Below are positions 1 through 6,891 of a stretch of 8,887 nt of DNA, piece after piece. Made by a program: the position numbers and the translations under genes. Each line of letters begins with the position of its first letter. The stretch's first letter is position 1. The DNA comes from Lentimicrobiaceae bacterium (GTDB lineage Bacteria > Bacteroidota > Bacteroidia > Bacteroidales > SKPS01), in the NCBI GenBank assembly GCA_007119395.1, contig SKPS01000325.1:1-8887 (forward strand), read 5' to 3'. Under the pieces are notes generated by a model. That model saw only the letters and a list, made by a program, of their open reading frames with translations. It made no database searches and was not told the DNA's origin.

Positions 1-213
1 ACCCATGTTTTGCGTAATCTCAACGGCGTTGGTACTCCACGGCGTTACCATCTCCTTTCGGGGACCTTTGAACGTTCCCGGAAAGGTGGAACAATCCTGT
101 TTTACAGCGCCTCCAAAAAGCCAGCTCAAACGCTCAACCTCCGAAACGGTAAGCTCCGTTATGTGCTCAATCGCAAATACCCGGAACCCTTCAGCCTGAA
201 AAAATGTTATCAT
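1..213 (-). CDS. purL: Phosphoribosylformylglycinamidine synthase, N-terminal 71 residues (partial, runs off left edge)
   Basis: This is the start of the large single-chain FGAM synthase, the cytosolic purine-biosynthesis enzyme that converts FGAR, glutamine and ATP to FGAM. Reading the minus strand from the ATG at 213 gives MITFFQAEGFRVFAIEH, then a segment with SWLFGG, then GPRKEMVTPWSTNAVEITQN reaching the window edge in frame. The GPR.EM.TPWSTNAVEI block is a recognisable N-terminal signature of the long PurL type found in Bacteroidota and Proteobacteria, which is normally about 1,200 residues. Only the N-terminal domain is visible, so no glutamine amidotransferase or ATP-site residues can be checked. 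A consensus Bacteroidota promoter lies just upstream at 236-264, leaving a leader of roughly 20 nt. The gene is divergent from the DUF2007-like gene at 473. Identification rests on motif recall and is strong. Confidence 0.88.
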   Translation of the reverse strand, partial: MITFFQAEGFRVFAIEHITELTVSEVERLSWLFGGAVKQDCSTFPGTFKGPRKEMVTPWSTNAVEITQNMG

Positions 214-235
214 TGTTGCTCTGTTTTTTGCGGCA

Positions 236-264
236 CAAAGGTAAGAAAGTTGACAATGCACCAA
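236..264 (-). promoter_or_regulatory. Bacteroidota-type promoter for purL
   Basis: On the minus strand a perfect TAnnTTTG -7 box (TACCTTTG, 243 to 236) follows a TTG -33 element (264 to 262) with an 18-nt spacer. It ends 22 nt before the purL ATG. Both boxes and the spacing match the known consensus for the primary sigma factor in this phylum. Confidence 0.6.
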
Positions 265-392
265 CATAGATAATGTTATACGCTGATATTCTTTAACCTA
301 GATGATTTTAAACCAGCATTAACGTCAACTGTAACAACGAGAGCAGCCACATCAGAAAAACACCTTTCTTTGTTGTGTGCGAATTTTTGTGG

Positions 393-422
393 TTGAGGTA
401 TGATTCTTTTTTAAGAAATTTG
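393..422 (+). promoter_or_regulatory. Possible Bacteroidota-type promoter for the DUF2007-like gene
   Basis: A TTG (393-395), a 19-nt spacer and GAAATTTG (415-422) match TTG-N17-20-TAnnTTTG with one mismatch in the first base of the -7 box. The box ends 50 nt before the ATG at 473. The rest of the 214-472 intergenic stretch shows no ORF or clear hairpin. Confidence 0.35.
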
Positions 423-472
423 CAAACATCAGAAGTACAAACCGACATAGAAAAACAAATCGGAAGAAAGTC

Positions 473-991
473 ATGGAAAGAGAGAACAACCTGGTACTGT
501 TTCGCAATTATGGCAACCCCTTGATTGCCCAGTTTCACAAGGCCTTGCTCGAAGAGAACGGAATTCCTTGCGTGATCAAAGACCTGGGGTTCAATTTCCC
601 CGGTTCCTTCTTCTCTGATGATGCATCCGGTATTAAGCTGTTGGTAAGGCACCGGGATCTGCACAACGCTTACATGCTGATGTCGAATGAAGAGGATGGT
701 AGCACTGACCCGGGTATGGATCAGGCAGAAGACAACGACCCGGAGCTTGACAATCTGGACATGGATCTCGATGATGATGACCTGGATGATCTGGACCTGG
801 ATGATGAGGACCTGATTGATTTTGATGATGATGATCTGGACGATGATGACCTGGCCGGCGGCTTTGATTTTCCTGATGACCTGGATGACGATGAGGATGC
901 CGACGAGATCTTTGGTGACACCTCTCTGTTTGATGACGAAGACCTGGAGAGTGGTTTCACCATCGACCCGGAAGAGGAGGATCGGCTGTAA
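473..991 (+). CDS. DUF2007-like signal-transducing-domain protein with a very acidic C-terminal tail
   Basis: The protein is 172 residues. Residues about 5-70 resemble the DUF2007 fold (named putative prokaryotic signal-transducing protein): LVLFRNYGNPLIAQ, then a helix ending LLEENGIPCVI, then GIKLLVRHRDLHNAYMLM. This is a small beta-alpha module with no assigned biochemical role. From residue 71 onward the chain is almost purely acidic: I count 41 Asp and 12 Glu in 102 residues, with a single Arg and no Lys. The core is made of D/L units such as DDDDLDDLDLDDEDL. There is no signal peptide or membrane segment, so it is probably cytosolic. A GGAAG run 6 nt before the ATG could serve as a weak ribosome site. 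The gene converges on the DUF3078 gene. The tail may bind metal or a basic partner, but nothing in the context shows which. Confidence 0.8.
   Translation: MERENNLVLFRNYGNPLIAQFHKALLEENGIPCVIKDLGFNFPGSFFSDDASGIKLLVRHRDLHNAYMLMSNEEDGSTDPGMDQAEDNDPELDNLDMDLDDDDLDDLDLDDEDLIDFDDDDLDDDDLAGGFDFPDDLDDDEDADEIFGDTSLFDDEDLESGFTIDPEEEDRL
768..855 (+). repeat. Low-complexity GAT/GAC-CTG coding repeat in the acidic tail
   Basis: Imperfect tandem units built from GATGAT, GACCTG and GATCTG encode the D/L-rich core of the acidic tail. GAT and GAC alternate irregularly, so this is a degenerate coding repeat and not a pure microsatellite. It contains no stop codon in several frames, which creates long false antisense ORFs. 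Confidence 0.6.
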
Positions 992-1123
992 ACAGACCAT
1001 CAGGGGCGAACCCGCTGCACTGCATCAGCAGAACAAACATCCACGAAAACCCATCGGGTTAACATCAATCTGTAACACCTGATAGGCCAACTATTTTCTA
1101 GCCAATTTCATTGTTGTTTCTTG

Positions 1124-2074
1124 CTAAAAAGTGTACGACAAGCCAATGGCCAGCACCTCTTTAAACTGAGTTCGGGGCCCGGTGTTGCCGTCACGGTCAG
1201 TAATTTTGATGTCGTGATCATAGATCAAATTGGTGGTCAGGGTGGTCACCAGGTATTGGTTGATTTTCATCATCAGAATCACTTCCAGGTTGACATCAAT
1301 GCGCTGGGGGTTGTCGAGGTAGTTTGAGAAAAGGTCGAGCCTTGAGGTGAGGTGTACATTGGTCCACACTTCCCTTTTCCACGACACTTTGGTGAAGCCA
1401 CCAAATTCCTGTCTGACATTATCTCCCGGCTCCACACCGAACGCCCCGGCATCAGAGAGTGAGTCATTGAACACAAACGTGGTTTTGCCGGTGAAGGGTG
1501 ATATGAGGATATGGAAGTTATCGTCTTCTGACTTATACTCCATCCCCACCGACGTAAAGAGATACCCGGGAGACATCAGGTCAGAGATCAGCAACGGTGG
1601 TTCATCCTGCGAGTAGTTAAAACCCTGATCCATCTGGGTTCTGAAGTTCACCATACCGCTGTAGTACCATCTGTTGATTGCATGGTAGCCAAACTTGCTC
1701 ATCAGCTCTACCCTGTCGTCGGCTTTACGAGCACCCAATTCAGCCTGCCTGATCACCCCATAGCCAATATCAAAGGTGTTATTCCAGGTTGCCTTCCCTT
1801 TGCGTAGATTGGCATACAGATGCACCAGTCCGGAAACCGAGTATGAGTTCTCACCACCGGCTGCCCAGTTCACAAAAGAGACCTGATTGAAGTTGACAGC
1901 ACCCCTGCCGCCGGTCTTCCATGGAGAGACAGGCTCGGCAGTGTCAGTCGACAACGGCTCTGTAATGGGTTGAAAAGAGAAAGCATGGTGTGCCGCAGTG
2001 GCTACAGTGGATCCGGCAAAGAGCGGGAGCAAAAACACCAAAACACCTGATAAAAAGTAAGTTAAAGAATTCAT
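1124..2074 (-). CDS. DUF3078 outer-membrane beta-barrel protein
   Basis: This 316-residue protein starts with a signal peptide: MNSLTYF, then a hydrophobic core, with likely cleavage near residue 28 (ATAA|HH). After a linker, residues about 50-316 match the Bacteroidota DUF3078 family, with the recognisable start AVNFNQVSFVNWAAGGENS and then WNNTFDIGYGVIRQ. Amphipathic strands alternate with turns through to a C-terminal aromatic residue (GLSYTF), the usual signal for outer-membrane barrel insertion. Function is unknown for the family; a structural or transport role in the outer membrane is an inference. The gene is full length. It converges on the DUF2007-like gene with a 132-nt gap and is divergent from hppA. 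Its leader carries GGTAATAACCT, an element repeated in the hppA leader. Confidence 0.85.
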   Translation of the reverse strand: MNSLTYFLSGVLVFLLPLFAGSTVATAAHHAFSFQPITEPLSTDTAEPVSPWKTGGRGAVNFNQVSFVNWAAGGENSYSVSGLVHLYANLRKGKATWNNTFDIGYGVIRQAELGARKADDRVELMSKFGYHAINRWYYSGMVNFRTQMDQGFNYSQDEPPLLISDLMSPGYLFTSVGMEYKSEDDNFHILISPFTGKTTFVFNDSLSDAGAFGVEPGDNVRQEFGGFTKVSWKREVWTNVHLTSRLDLFSNYLDNPQRIDVNLEVILMMKINQYLVTTLTTNLIYDHDIKITDRDGNTGPRTQFKEVLAIGLSYTF

Positions 2075-2090
2075 AAAGGTCTGTTTTTAT

Positions 2091-2112
2091 AGGTTATTAC
2101 CACGAAGATAAA
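2091..2112 (-). promoter_or_regulatory. Leader/promoter element of the DUF3078 gene (copy 1 of a mirrored 11-mer)
   Basis: Read toward the gene, the sequence is TTATCTTCG, TG, then GGTAATAACCT, ending 16 nt before the ATG. TATCTTCG (2110 to 2103) is one mismatch from the TAnnTTTG box, although no good TTG lies at the expected distance. GGTAATAACC is an 8-of-10 palindrome and is repeated in the opposite orientation at 2176-2186. It may be an operator or a shared initial transcribed sequence. Confidence 0.4.
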
Positions 2113-2163
2113 TAAATAAACAACCGGATGTAACTTTTGTCGTGAACTATTTGTAAAAATTGT

Positions 2164-2187
2164 TGTTATTTTGCAGGTAATAACCTG
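2164..2187 (+). promoter_or_regulatory. Leader/promoter element of hppA (copy 2 of the mirrored 11-mer)
   Basis: TTATTTTG followed by CA and GGTAATAACCT aligns base for base with the DUF3078 leader element (17 of 22 identical), but points toward hppA. The flanking bases complete a CAGGT...ACCTG palindrome (2174-2187). The element ends 46 nt before the hppA ATG. The TTATTTTG is a one-mismatch -7-like box with no clear -33 partner. Confidence 0.4.
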
Positions 2188-2232
2188 TGAATGTGAATTC
2201 CAAATCAACCCATTAAAACCAGTCAAAAGCTT

Positions 2233-4419
2233 ATGAACAATTTGTATGTGTACCTCATTCCGGTAATAGGGATCGTGGCGTTGTTTTTCACATGGATGCG
2301 TTCTGTGTGGGTCAGTCGGCAGGATGCGGGCAACGACAAGATGAAGCGAATTGCGGCATTTATTTCAGAGGGAGCCATGGCCTTTATCAAGGCCGAGTAC
2401 AAGATTCTGGCGATTTTTATTGCTTTTATCACCTTGCTCCTGGTATTCTCAGCAGATCCTGCCACCTCGTCGCCCCTGGTGGCATTTTCATTTGTAATGG
2501 GAGCTGCTTGTTCTGCCCTGGCGGGGTTTATCGGTATGCGAATTGCCACCAAAGCCAATGTGAGAACAGCTCATGCCGCCCGATCCAGCCTTAACCAGGC
2601 GCTGAAAGTAGCCTTTACCGGCGGCAGCGTAATGGGACTGAGTGTTGTAGGCCTTGGTCTTCTCGGCTTGGGATCGCTTTTTATTCTCTATTCCCACATC
2701 TTTGGTATAGAGCTTGACAGCACCCGTAAAATATTGGCTGTGATCACCGGTTTCTCCTTCGGAGCATCCACCATTGCTCTCTTTACCCGTGTAGGAGGAG
2801 GTATCTTCACCAAAGCGGCGGATGTAGGTGCTGACCTGGTAGGGAAAGTTGAATCAGGCATCCCGGAAGACCATCCGCTGAACCCCGCTACCGTTGCCGA
2901 CAATGTGGGTGACAATGTGGGTGATGTGGCCGGTATGGGTGCCGACCTCTTTGAATCCTATGTGAGCTCCATCATCGCTGCAATGGTGCTAGGTGTCACA
3001 CTGATGACAGCTACCTATTCCGACGCATTCAGCAACATGTCGCCTGTATTGCTCCCTTTATTCCTCGCAGCCGCAGGAATCGTAGCGTCGATCGTTGGCA
3101 CCTTCTTTATCAAAGTGAAAGAGGGTGGAAACCCACAAACAGCACTAAATATTGGACAGCTCGTCGCAGCCTTTGTGATGCTGATCTTCTCGTGGTTCAT
3201 CATCACCAATGTGCTGCCCAAAGAGATCGTTTTTGTCGATCACCTCTACGGCGGCATCGAACGAACGATCACCTCTTTCAATATCTTCCTCTCATCCATG
3301 ATCGGACTGGCTGCCGGACTGATCATCGGTTACTCCACAGAGTTTTTCACAGGCCTCAACTATCTCCCTGTTCGGATCATCGCCAAACAATCAACTTCCG
3401 GATCAGCCACCAACATTATCTCAGGCCTTGGCATTGGTATGCTCTCTACCATTGTTCCCATTCTCACCATCGCCATCACCATTATGGTGGTGTTTAACCT
3501 GAGTGGGCTTTACGGTATTGCGATTGCAGCGGTAGGCATGCTCTCGAACCTGGGGATACAACTCTCCGTGGATGCTTATGGACCCATCTCCGACAACGCC
3601 GGCGGTATCGCCGAGATGTCAGAACTACCCAAAGAGGTACGGGACAAAACCGACAAGCTGGATGCTGTTGGCAACACCACTGCAGCCATCGGTAAAGGGT
3701 TTGCCATCGGTTCAGCTGCCCTCACTGCACTGGCCCTCTTCGGAGCCTATATGACCGCCACCGGGATACGCTCTATCGATGTGTCTGAGGCAGTAGTGAT
3801 CTCAACCCTCTTCGTGGGTGCCCTGCTACCCTACATTTTCTCTGCACTCACCATAAAAGCGGTAAGCGATGCAGCCATGTCAATGATCCACGAAGTACGA
3901 CGCCAGTTCAACACCATCGAGCCCCTTAAAAAAGCACTCGCAGTGATGAAAAAGAATGAAGAGATCCCCATCCCTGAATGGAGTGAAGAGGACAAACAAG
4001 TGATGCATGATGCAGAAGGTTCACCCGAATACGGTAAATGTGTCACCATCTCCACCAAAGCTGCATTACGACACATGGTGCTGCCGGGGCTGCTCGCAGT
4101 GAGCTTCCCCGTGATCACAGGATTGTGGCTTGGCGCTGAAGCATTGGGCGGACTCCTGGCCGGTGTCACCGTTTCAGGTGTACTGCTCGCCATCTTCCAA
4201 TCCAATGCCGGTGGATCATGGGACAACGCGAAAAAACTGATCGAAAGCGGCTTTACCCACGACGGAAAAACCTACGGAAAAGGCTCTGATGCTCACAAAG
4301 CAGCTGTAGTAGGCGATACCGTAGGAGACCCGCTCAAAGACACCTCCGGGCCCTCCCTAAACATCCTCCTTAAACTCGTTTCGATCGTGGCCCTCGTGCT
4401 CGCTGCCATCGCCCTCTGA
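2233..4419 (+). CDS. hppA: Membrane-bound ion-translocating pyrophosphatase, K+-dependent type
   Basis: This 728-residue inner-membrane protein has many hydrophobic helices and the expected family length. It hydrolyses cytosolic PPi and uses the energy to pump H+ and/or Na+ out of the cytoplasm. The substrate-site motifs are intact: DVGADLVGKVE (D197, D201, K205), the DNVGDNVGD run (D223, D227, D231) and the C-terminal DTVGDPLKDTSGPS (D695, D699, D703). GNTTAA with Ala at 484 (and Gly at 487) in place of GNTTK marks the K+-stimulated subgroup, which includes the Na+-pumping enzymes. E241 in GADLFESYVSS sits where Na+-PPases carry their gating glutamate. Ion choice (Na+, H+ or both) cannot be settled by eye. 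The ATG at 2233 has no Shine-Dalgarno, normal for this phylum. The gene ends 77 nt before a strong terminator, so it is likely transcribed apart from ppa. Confidence 0.97.
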   Translation: MNNLYVYLIPVIGIVALFFTWMRSVWVSRQDAGNDKMKRIAAFISEGAMAFIKAEYKILAIFIAFITLLLVFSADPATSSPLVAFSFVMGAACSALAGFIGMRIATKANVRTAHAARSSLNQALKVAFTGGSVMGLSVVGLGLLGLGSLFILYSHIFGIELDSTRKILAVITGFSFGASTIALFTRVGGGIFTKAADVGADLVGKVESGIPEDHPLNPATVADNVGDNVGDVAGMGADLFESYVSSIIAAMVLGVTLMTATYSDAFSNMSPVLLPLFLAAAGIVASIVGTFFIKVKEGGNPQTALNIGQLVAAFVMLIFSWFIITNVLPKEIVFVDHLYGGIERTITSFNIFLSSMIGLAAGLIIGYSTEFFTGLNYLPVRIIAKQSTSGSATNIISGLGIGMLSTIVPILTIAITIMVVFNLSGLYGIAIAAVGMLSNLGIQLSVDAYGPISDNAGGIAEMSELPKEVRDKTDKLDAVGNTTAAIGKGFAIGSAALTALALFGAYMTATGIRSIDVSEAVVISTLFVGALLPYIFSALTIKAVSDAAMSMIHEVRRQFNTIEPLKKALAVMKKNEEIPIPEWSEEDKQVMHDAEGSPEYGKCVTISTKAALRHMVLPGLLAVSFPVITGLWLGAEALGGLLAGVTVSGVLLAIFQSNAGGSWDNAKKLIESGFTHDGKTYGKGSDAHKAAVVGDTVGDPLKDTSGPSLNILLKLVSIVALVLAAIAL

Positions 4420-4496
4420 TGCAAAGATAGCAAACCCAGACAGAGTAAAGCACCAGCTTAGCTGTTAATGGCACATCACAATATGAATTCAATACA

Positions 4497-4539
4497 ACGG
4501 AGCGGAATCAGACACAAAGACTGTCCGCTCCGTATTTTT
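4497..4539 (+). terminator. Rho-independent terminator after hppA
   Basis: A perfect 10-bp stem (ACGGAGCGGA at 4497-4506 with TCCGCTCCGT at 4524-4533) is followed at once by ATTTTT. Inside the loop CAG (4509-4511) can pair with CTG (4521-4523), lengthening the hairpin. It lies 34 nt before the ppa ATG and insulates ppa from hppA read-through. Confidence 0.88.
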
Positions 4540-4572
4540 CAACCCAATTCTCACACGTAAATCATTAAGCGT

Positions 4573-5106
4573 ATGTTTAATCCATGGCACACCATCTCAA
4601 GCGGCCGCAAAGCGCCCGAAATTGTTACAGGCATCGTTGAAATCCCCAAAGGGTCTAAAGGGAAGTATGAACTCGACAAAGAGAGTGGTCTCCTCCGCTT
4701 GGACAGGGTACTCTTCTCCAGCGTTCATTACCCGGGAAACTATGGCTTTATCCCCAGAACCTTCTGTGACGATGATGATCCGCTCGATATCCTTATCATC
4801 TCACAAATCGACTTCCCACCACTCTGTATCATCGAATCACGCGTGATTGGCGTGATGCGTATGATCGACAACGAACAGGCCGATGACAAGATCATCGCTG
4901 TGGCAAAAGACGATATCTCTGTGAGCCATATCGAAGACATTGACCAGCTGCCCCCGCACACCACCAAAGAGATCCAACGCTTTTTCGAAGACTACACCAA
5001 ACTCGAAAACAAAGAGGTACGGGTCGAAAACTTCCTCGGGAAAAGTGAGGCCTACAAGATCATCCAGGAGAGCATCGTTCTGTATCAGAAAACGTTCGGA
5101 GCATAA
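4573..5106 (+). CDS. ppa: Soluble inorganic pyrophosphatase, family I
   Basis: This 177-residue cytosolic enzyme hydrolyses PPi to two phosphates with Mg2+, pulling PPi-releasing biosynthetic reactions forward. Family I residues are present: the N-terminal EIPKGSKGKYELDKE, the HYPGNYGFIP block, and the signature D67-D-D69-P-L-D72, which aligns with the E. coli Asp65/67/70 metal ligands. MID99NEQAD104DK106 aligns with Asp97, Asp102 and Lys104. Length matches bacterial family I hexameric enzymes. It follows hppA in the same orientation but behind a terminator, so a genome-level pairing of the two pyrophosphatases does not mean one transcript. The 86-nt gap to the next gene has no hairpin, so co-transcription with the downstream polyprenol-kinase-like gene is possible. 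Confidence 0.96.
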   Translation: MFNPWHTISSGRKAPEIVTGIVEIPKGSKGKYELDKESGLLRLDRVLFSSVHYPGNYGFIPRTFCDDDDPLDILIISQIDFPPLCIIESRVIGVMRMIDNEQADDKIIAVAKDDISVSHIEDIDQLPPHTTKEIQRFFEDYTKLENKEVRVENFLGKSEAYKIIQESIVLYQKTFGA

Positions 5107-5192
5107 GTGGCTCTTTTACACACCCTTTCCCTTGTCTATACTTAATCTTTTGGGTATTGTGATTGTATACATTAAAAAGTGATGCCAAGCCA

Positions 5193-5975
5193 ATGCAGAA
5201 GCTCTTGATGATCATAGCCGATTACACCCTGTCAAACGTTTTATACGATTTGGTCCTGGTTGGCATCGCTTATGGTTACGTACTGCTGTCAATCGCCATT
5301 CCGGTCTCTCTACAAAAGAAAAACCTCATCTCTAAGTTTCAAGCCAGAAAGATTGTCCACCTTTTTGCCGGACTGATTGTACTGATCGTACCCTTTTTCA
5401 TCTTGCCACTGCACGCAGTATTCATTGCTCTTAGCCTTACCGTGTTGGTCTTTTTTAGTTCCCGCAACAGTTCGGTGAAGCAGCTAAAGGCACTCTATGA
5501 ATCGATCGGCGAAGAGGCAGAAGAACGGTCGGGGCGTCTCGAAGGACCCTTCTTCTACAGTGTATCAATTACCCTGCTGATTGCCATTTTTGTGCTCTTC
5601 GCCCCGGATCGGCTCTATTTTCCGATCTGCGGAATCCTGATCATGATCATCAGCGATACCATTGCATCAGCAGTGTGTAAAAAGTACGGCAAAATGAAGA
5701 TAAATATCAGCTATACACGCACACAGCGAACGGTGGAAGGTTCTTTTACTTTCTTTGTTTCGGCATCACTTCTCTGCTTTGCCACGTTCTCTTATTTCGG
5801 GCTGCTTAACCCGATAAACCAGTATGCGCTAACCTTCAATACAGTCATTGTCTATTCCCTGATAACCGCCGGCGTCGGCACCTTGATCGAGCTGCTATCC
5901 CCTTCAGCAATAGACGACCTAACGGTTCCTGTTGCCACTACATTGGTAGTGGCCATGCTCTCTCTAATCGGTTAA
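5193..5975 (+). CDS. CTP-dependent polyprenol/phytol kinase-like membrane protein (SEC59/VTE5/CdsA-related)
   Basis: The gene encodes 260 residues when started at the ATG at 5193. An upstream in-frame TTG at 5163 would add ten residues (YTLKSDAKP) that look like leader. Several membrane helices surround the motifs of the dolichol/phytol kinase and phosphatidate cytidylyltransferase superfamily: RKIVH (52-56), SDTIASAVCKKYGK (154-167), RTVEGS (179-184) and DDLTVP (241-246). Family members usually have GD in the second motif and K[ST]xEG in the third; here they read SD and RTVEG. The likely reaction is CTP-dependent phosphorylation of an isoprenoid alcohol in the inner membrane; cytidylyl transfer to a phospholipid is the alternative. 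It is convergent with the UbiA prenyltransferase gene and shares stop-codon bases with it (TTAA, 5972-5975), which fits a shared isoprenoid-lipid role. Confidence 0.75.
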   Translation: MQKLLMIIADYTLSNVLYDLVLVGIAYGYVLLSIAIPVSLQKKNLISKFQARKIVHLFAGLIVLIVPFFILPLHAVFIALSLTVLVFFSSRNSSVKQLKALYESIGEEAEERSGRLEGPFFYSVSITLLIAIFVLFAPDRLYFPICGILIMIISDTIASAVCKKYGKMKINISYTRTQRTVEGSFTFFVSASLLCFATFSYFGLLNPINQYALTFNTVIVYSLITAGVGTLIELLSPSAIDDLTVPVATTLVVAMLSLIG

Positions 5976-6799
5976 GAGGCGCCAAGCACTACTGCTAAAA
6001 ACCAGATAAAAAAGCTGTATTTCATCATCGTACTCATCTGTTCAAGGTGTTTGGCAGGCGTATCACTTTTGGTCTGAACACTTATGTAGGTTAATACGGG
6101 AAACAGACAAAGAACAACCAGATACAGATACACAGGCTTATACTGATCTGTAAAATACGTAGCCAACATCAATACCGCCGTCAGGACCATGAAAAGGATC
6201 ATAAAGAGGCGTGCTGTTTTTTTGCCCAAGGCCGTGGAAATGGTGTGGCACTGTTGACTAAAATCGCCCTGATAGTCTGCCATGGTTTTTAAAATTTCAC
6301 GCCCAATCATGGCCATGAAAACGGTAGCGGCAAGCATCAGGGTAGGAGACACTGCACCGGCAGCCACACCACCAAAAACAAAGCAAAGACCAATAATCGT
6401 GGCCACAGTAACGTTTCCCAACAGAACCGTGCATTTTAACTTCCAGGAATAGAGGTAAAGCAACAGATTTGAACCAAGCACGATCAAAAAGGCAGGCAGG
6501 TTAATAAAGGTGGCCAGTACCAGGGATAAAGCGGAGCCGACGATTGAAAAGATCAGTGCCCCTTTGGGACTGATTGTTCCGGACGGAAGCGGACGGCCGG
6601 GTTTGTTGATCCGGTCGATCTCAATGTCAAGATAATCATTCCAGGCATTGGTGGAAACGGTAATTAACAACACTGCCAGCGCGGCTGCAATCACCGGCCA
6701 CCATGACGGCGGCCCGGCTGCGTATGCGCTGACAAAAACTGCCGACACCCCTGCCAGAGCGTTTACCGGCCGACCCAACCTGAAGTACTCTTTCAGCAT
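5972..6799 (-). CDS. UbiA-family prenyltransferase, geranylgeranylglycerol-phosphate geranylgeranyltransferase-like
   Basis: This 275-residue polytopic inner-membrane protein carries both Asp-rich motifs of UbiA enzymes: N54-D-x-x-D58-x-x-x-D62 followed by NKPGRPLPSG, and D175-Y-Q-G-D179 after REILK (167-171). YSWKLK (117-122) is also typical. The NDYLDIEIDRINKPGRPLPSG form and the REILK helix are closest to archaeal-type digeranylgeranylglyceryl phosphate synthases, which transfer a prenyl group from a diphosphate to a glycerol-phosphate prenyl ether and release PPi. Bacteroidota homologues often carry this name, but their true substrate is mostly untested, and an aromatic prenyl acceptor is possible. 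I chose the ATG at 6799: an in-frame TTG at 7021 would add 74 residues with no family resemblance, and that stretch looks like a separate RNA gene. It converges on the kinase-like gene with overlapping stop codons. Confidence 0.85.
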   Translation of the reverse strand: MLKEYFRLGRPVNALAGVSAVFVSAYAAGPPSWWPVIAAALAVLLITVSTNAWNDYLDIEIDRINKPGRPLPSGTISPKGALIFSIVGSALSLVLATFINLPAFLIVLGSNLLLYLYSWKLKCTVLLGNVTVATIIGLCFVFGGVAAGAVSPTLMLAATVFMAMIGREILKTMADYQGDFSQQCHTISTALGKKTARLFMILFMVLTAVLMLATYFTDQYKPVYLYLVVLCLFPVLTYISVQTKSDTPAKHLEQMSTMMKYSFFIWFLAVVLGAS

Positions 6800-6891
6800 T
6801 GTTGATCCTGATATATTGTTTGAGAGCTTCCTACGCACATTTCTGCTCAGAAAGGTGAAGCAATGCTCGTTTATTATACTGATCGTCAGGC

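Noticed and set aside
250..280. TTGACA at 250-255 followed by AT-rich GATAAT and TTATAC, resembling an E. coli sigma-70 promoter on the plus strand
   Set aside because: The spacings (12 or about 19 nt) are wrong, and this phylum's main sigma factor uses TTG/TAnnTTTG. The overlapping minus-strand purL promoter explains the region better.
768..855. Tandem GAT/GAC repeats considered as a CRISPR array or non-coding VNTR
   Set aside because: There are no unique spacers or constant repeat units. The reading frame is maintained and the repeat simply encodes the acidic tail.
308..1000. 230-codon open frame on the minus strand opposite the DUF2007-like gene, and a serine-rich one at 721-963
   Set aside because: The GAT/GAC/CTG-rich acidic repeat has no stop triplets on the antisense strand. 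The resulting Ile/Val- or Ser/Arg-rich sequences look like artefacts and match no family.
1048..1060. Small hairpin AACCC-ATC-GGGTT between the two convergent genes, considered as a terminator
   Set aside because: The stem is only five base pairs with a three-base loop. There is no T-run on the plus strand and only a short TTTT on the minus strand, so it is too weak to call. I see nothing else in 992-1123.
2223..2558. Minus-strand frames inside hppA (also 2688-2915, 3015-3221 and 3831-4226)
   Set aside because: All are shadows of the strongly conserved hppA coding sequence, with no independent start signals.
5107..5192. Gap between ppa and the kinase-like gene searched for a terminator or consensus promoter
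   Set aside because: No hairpin with a T-run and no TAnnTTTG box with a properly spaced TTG is present, so neither feature is claimed.
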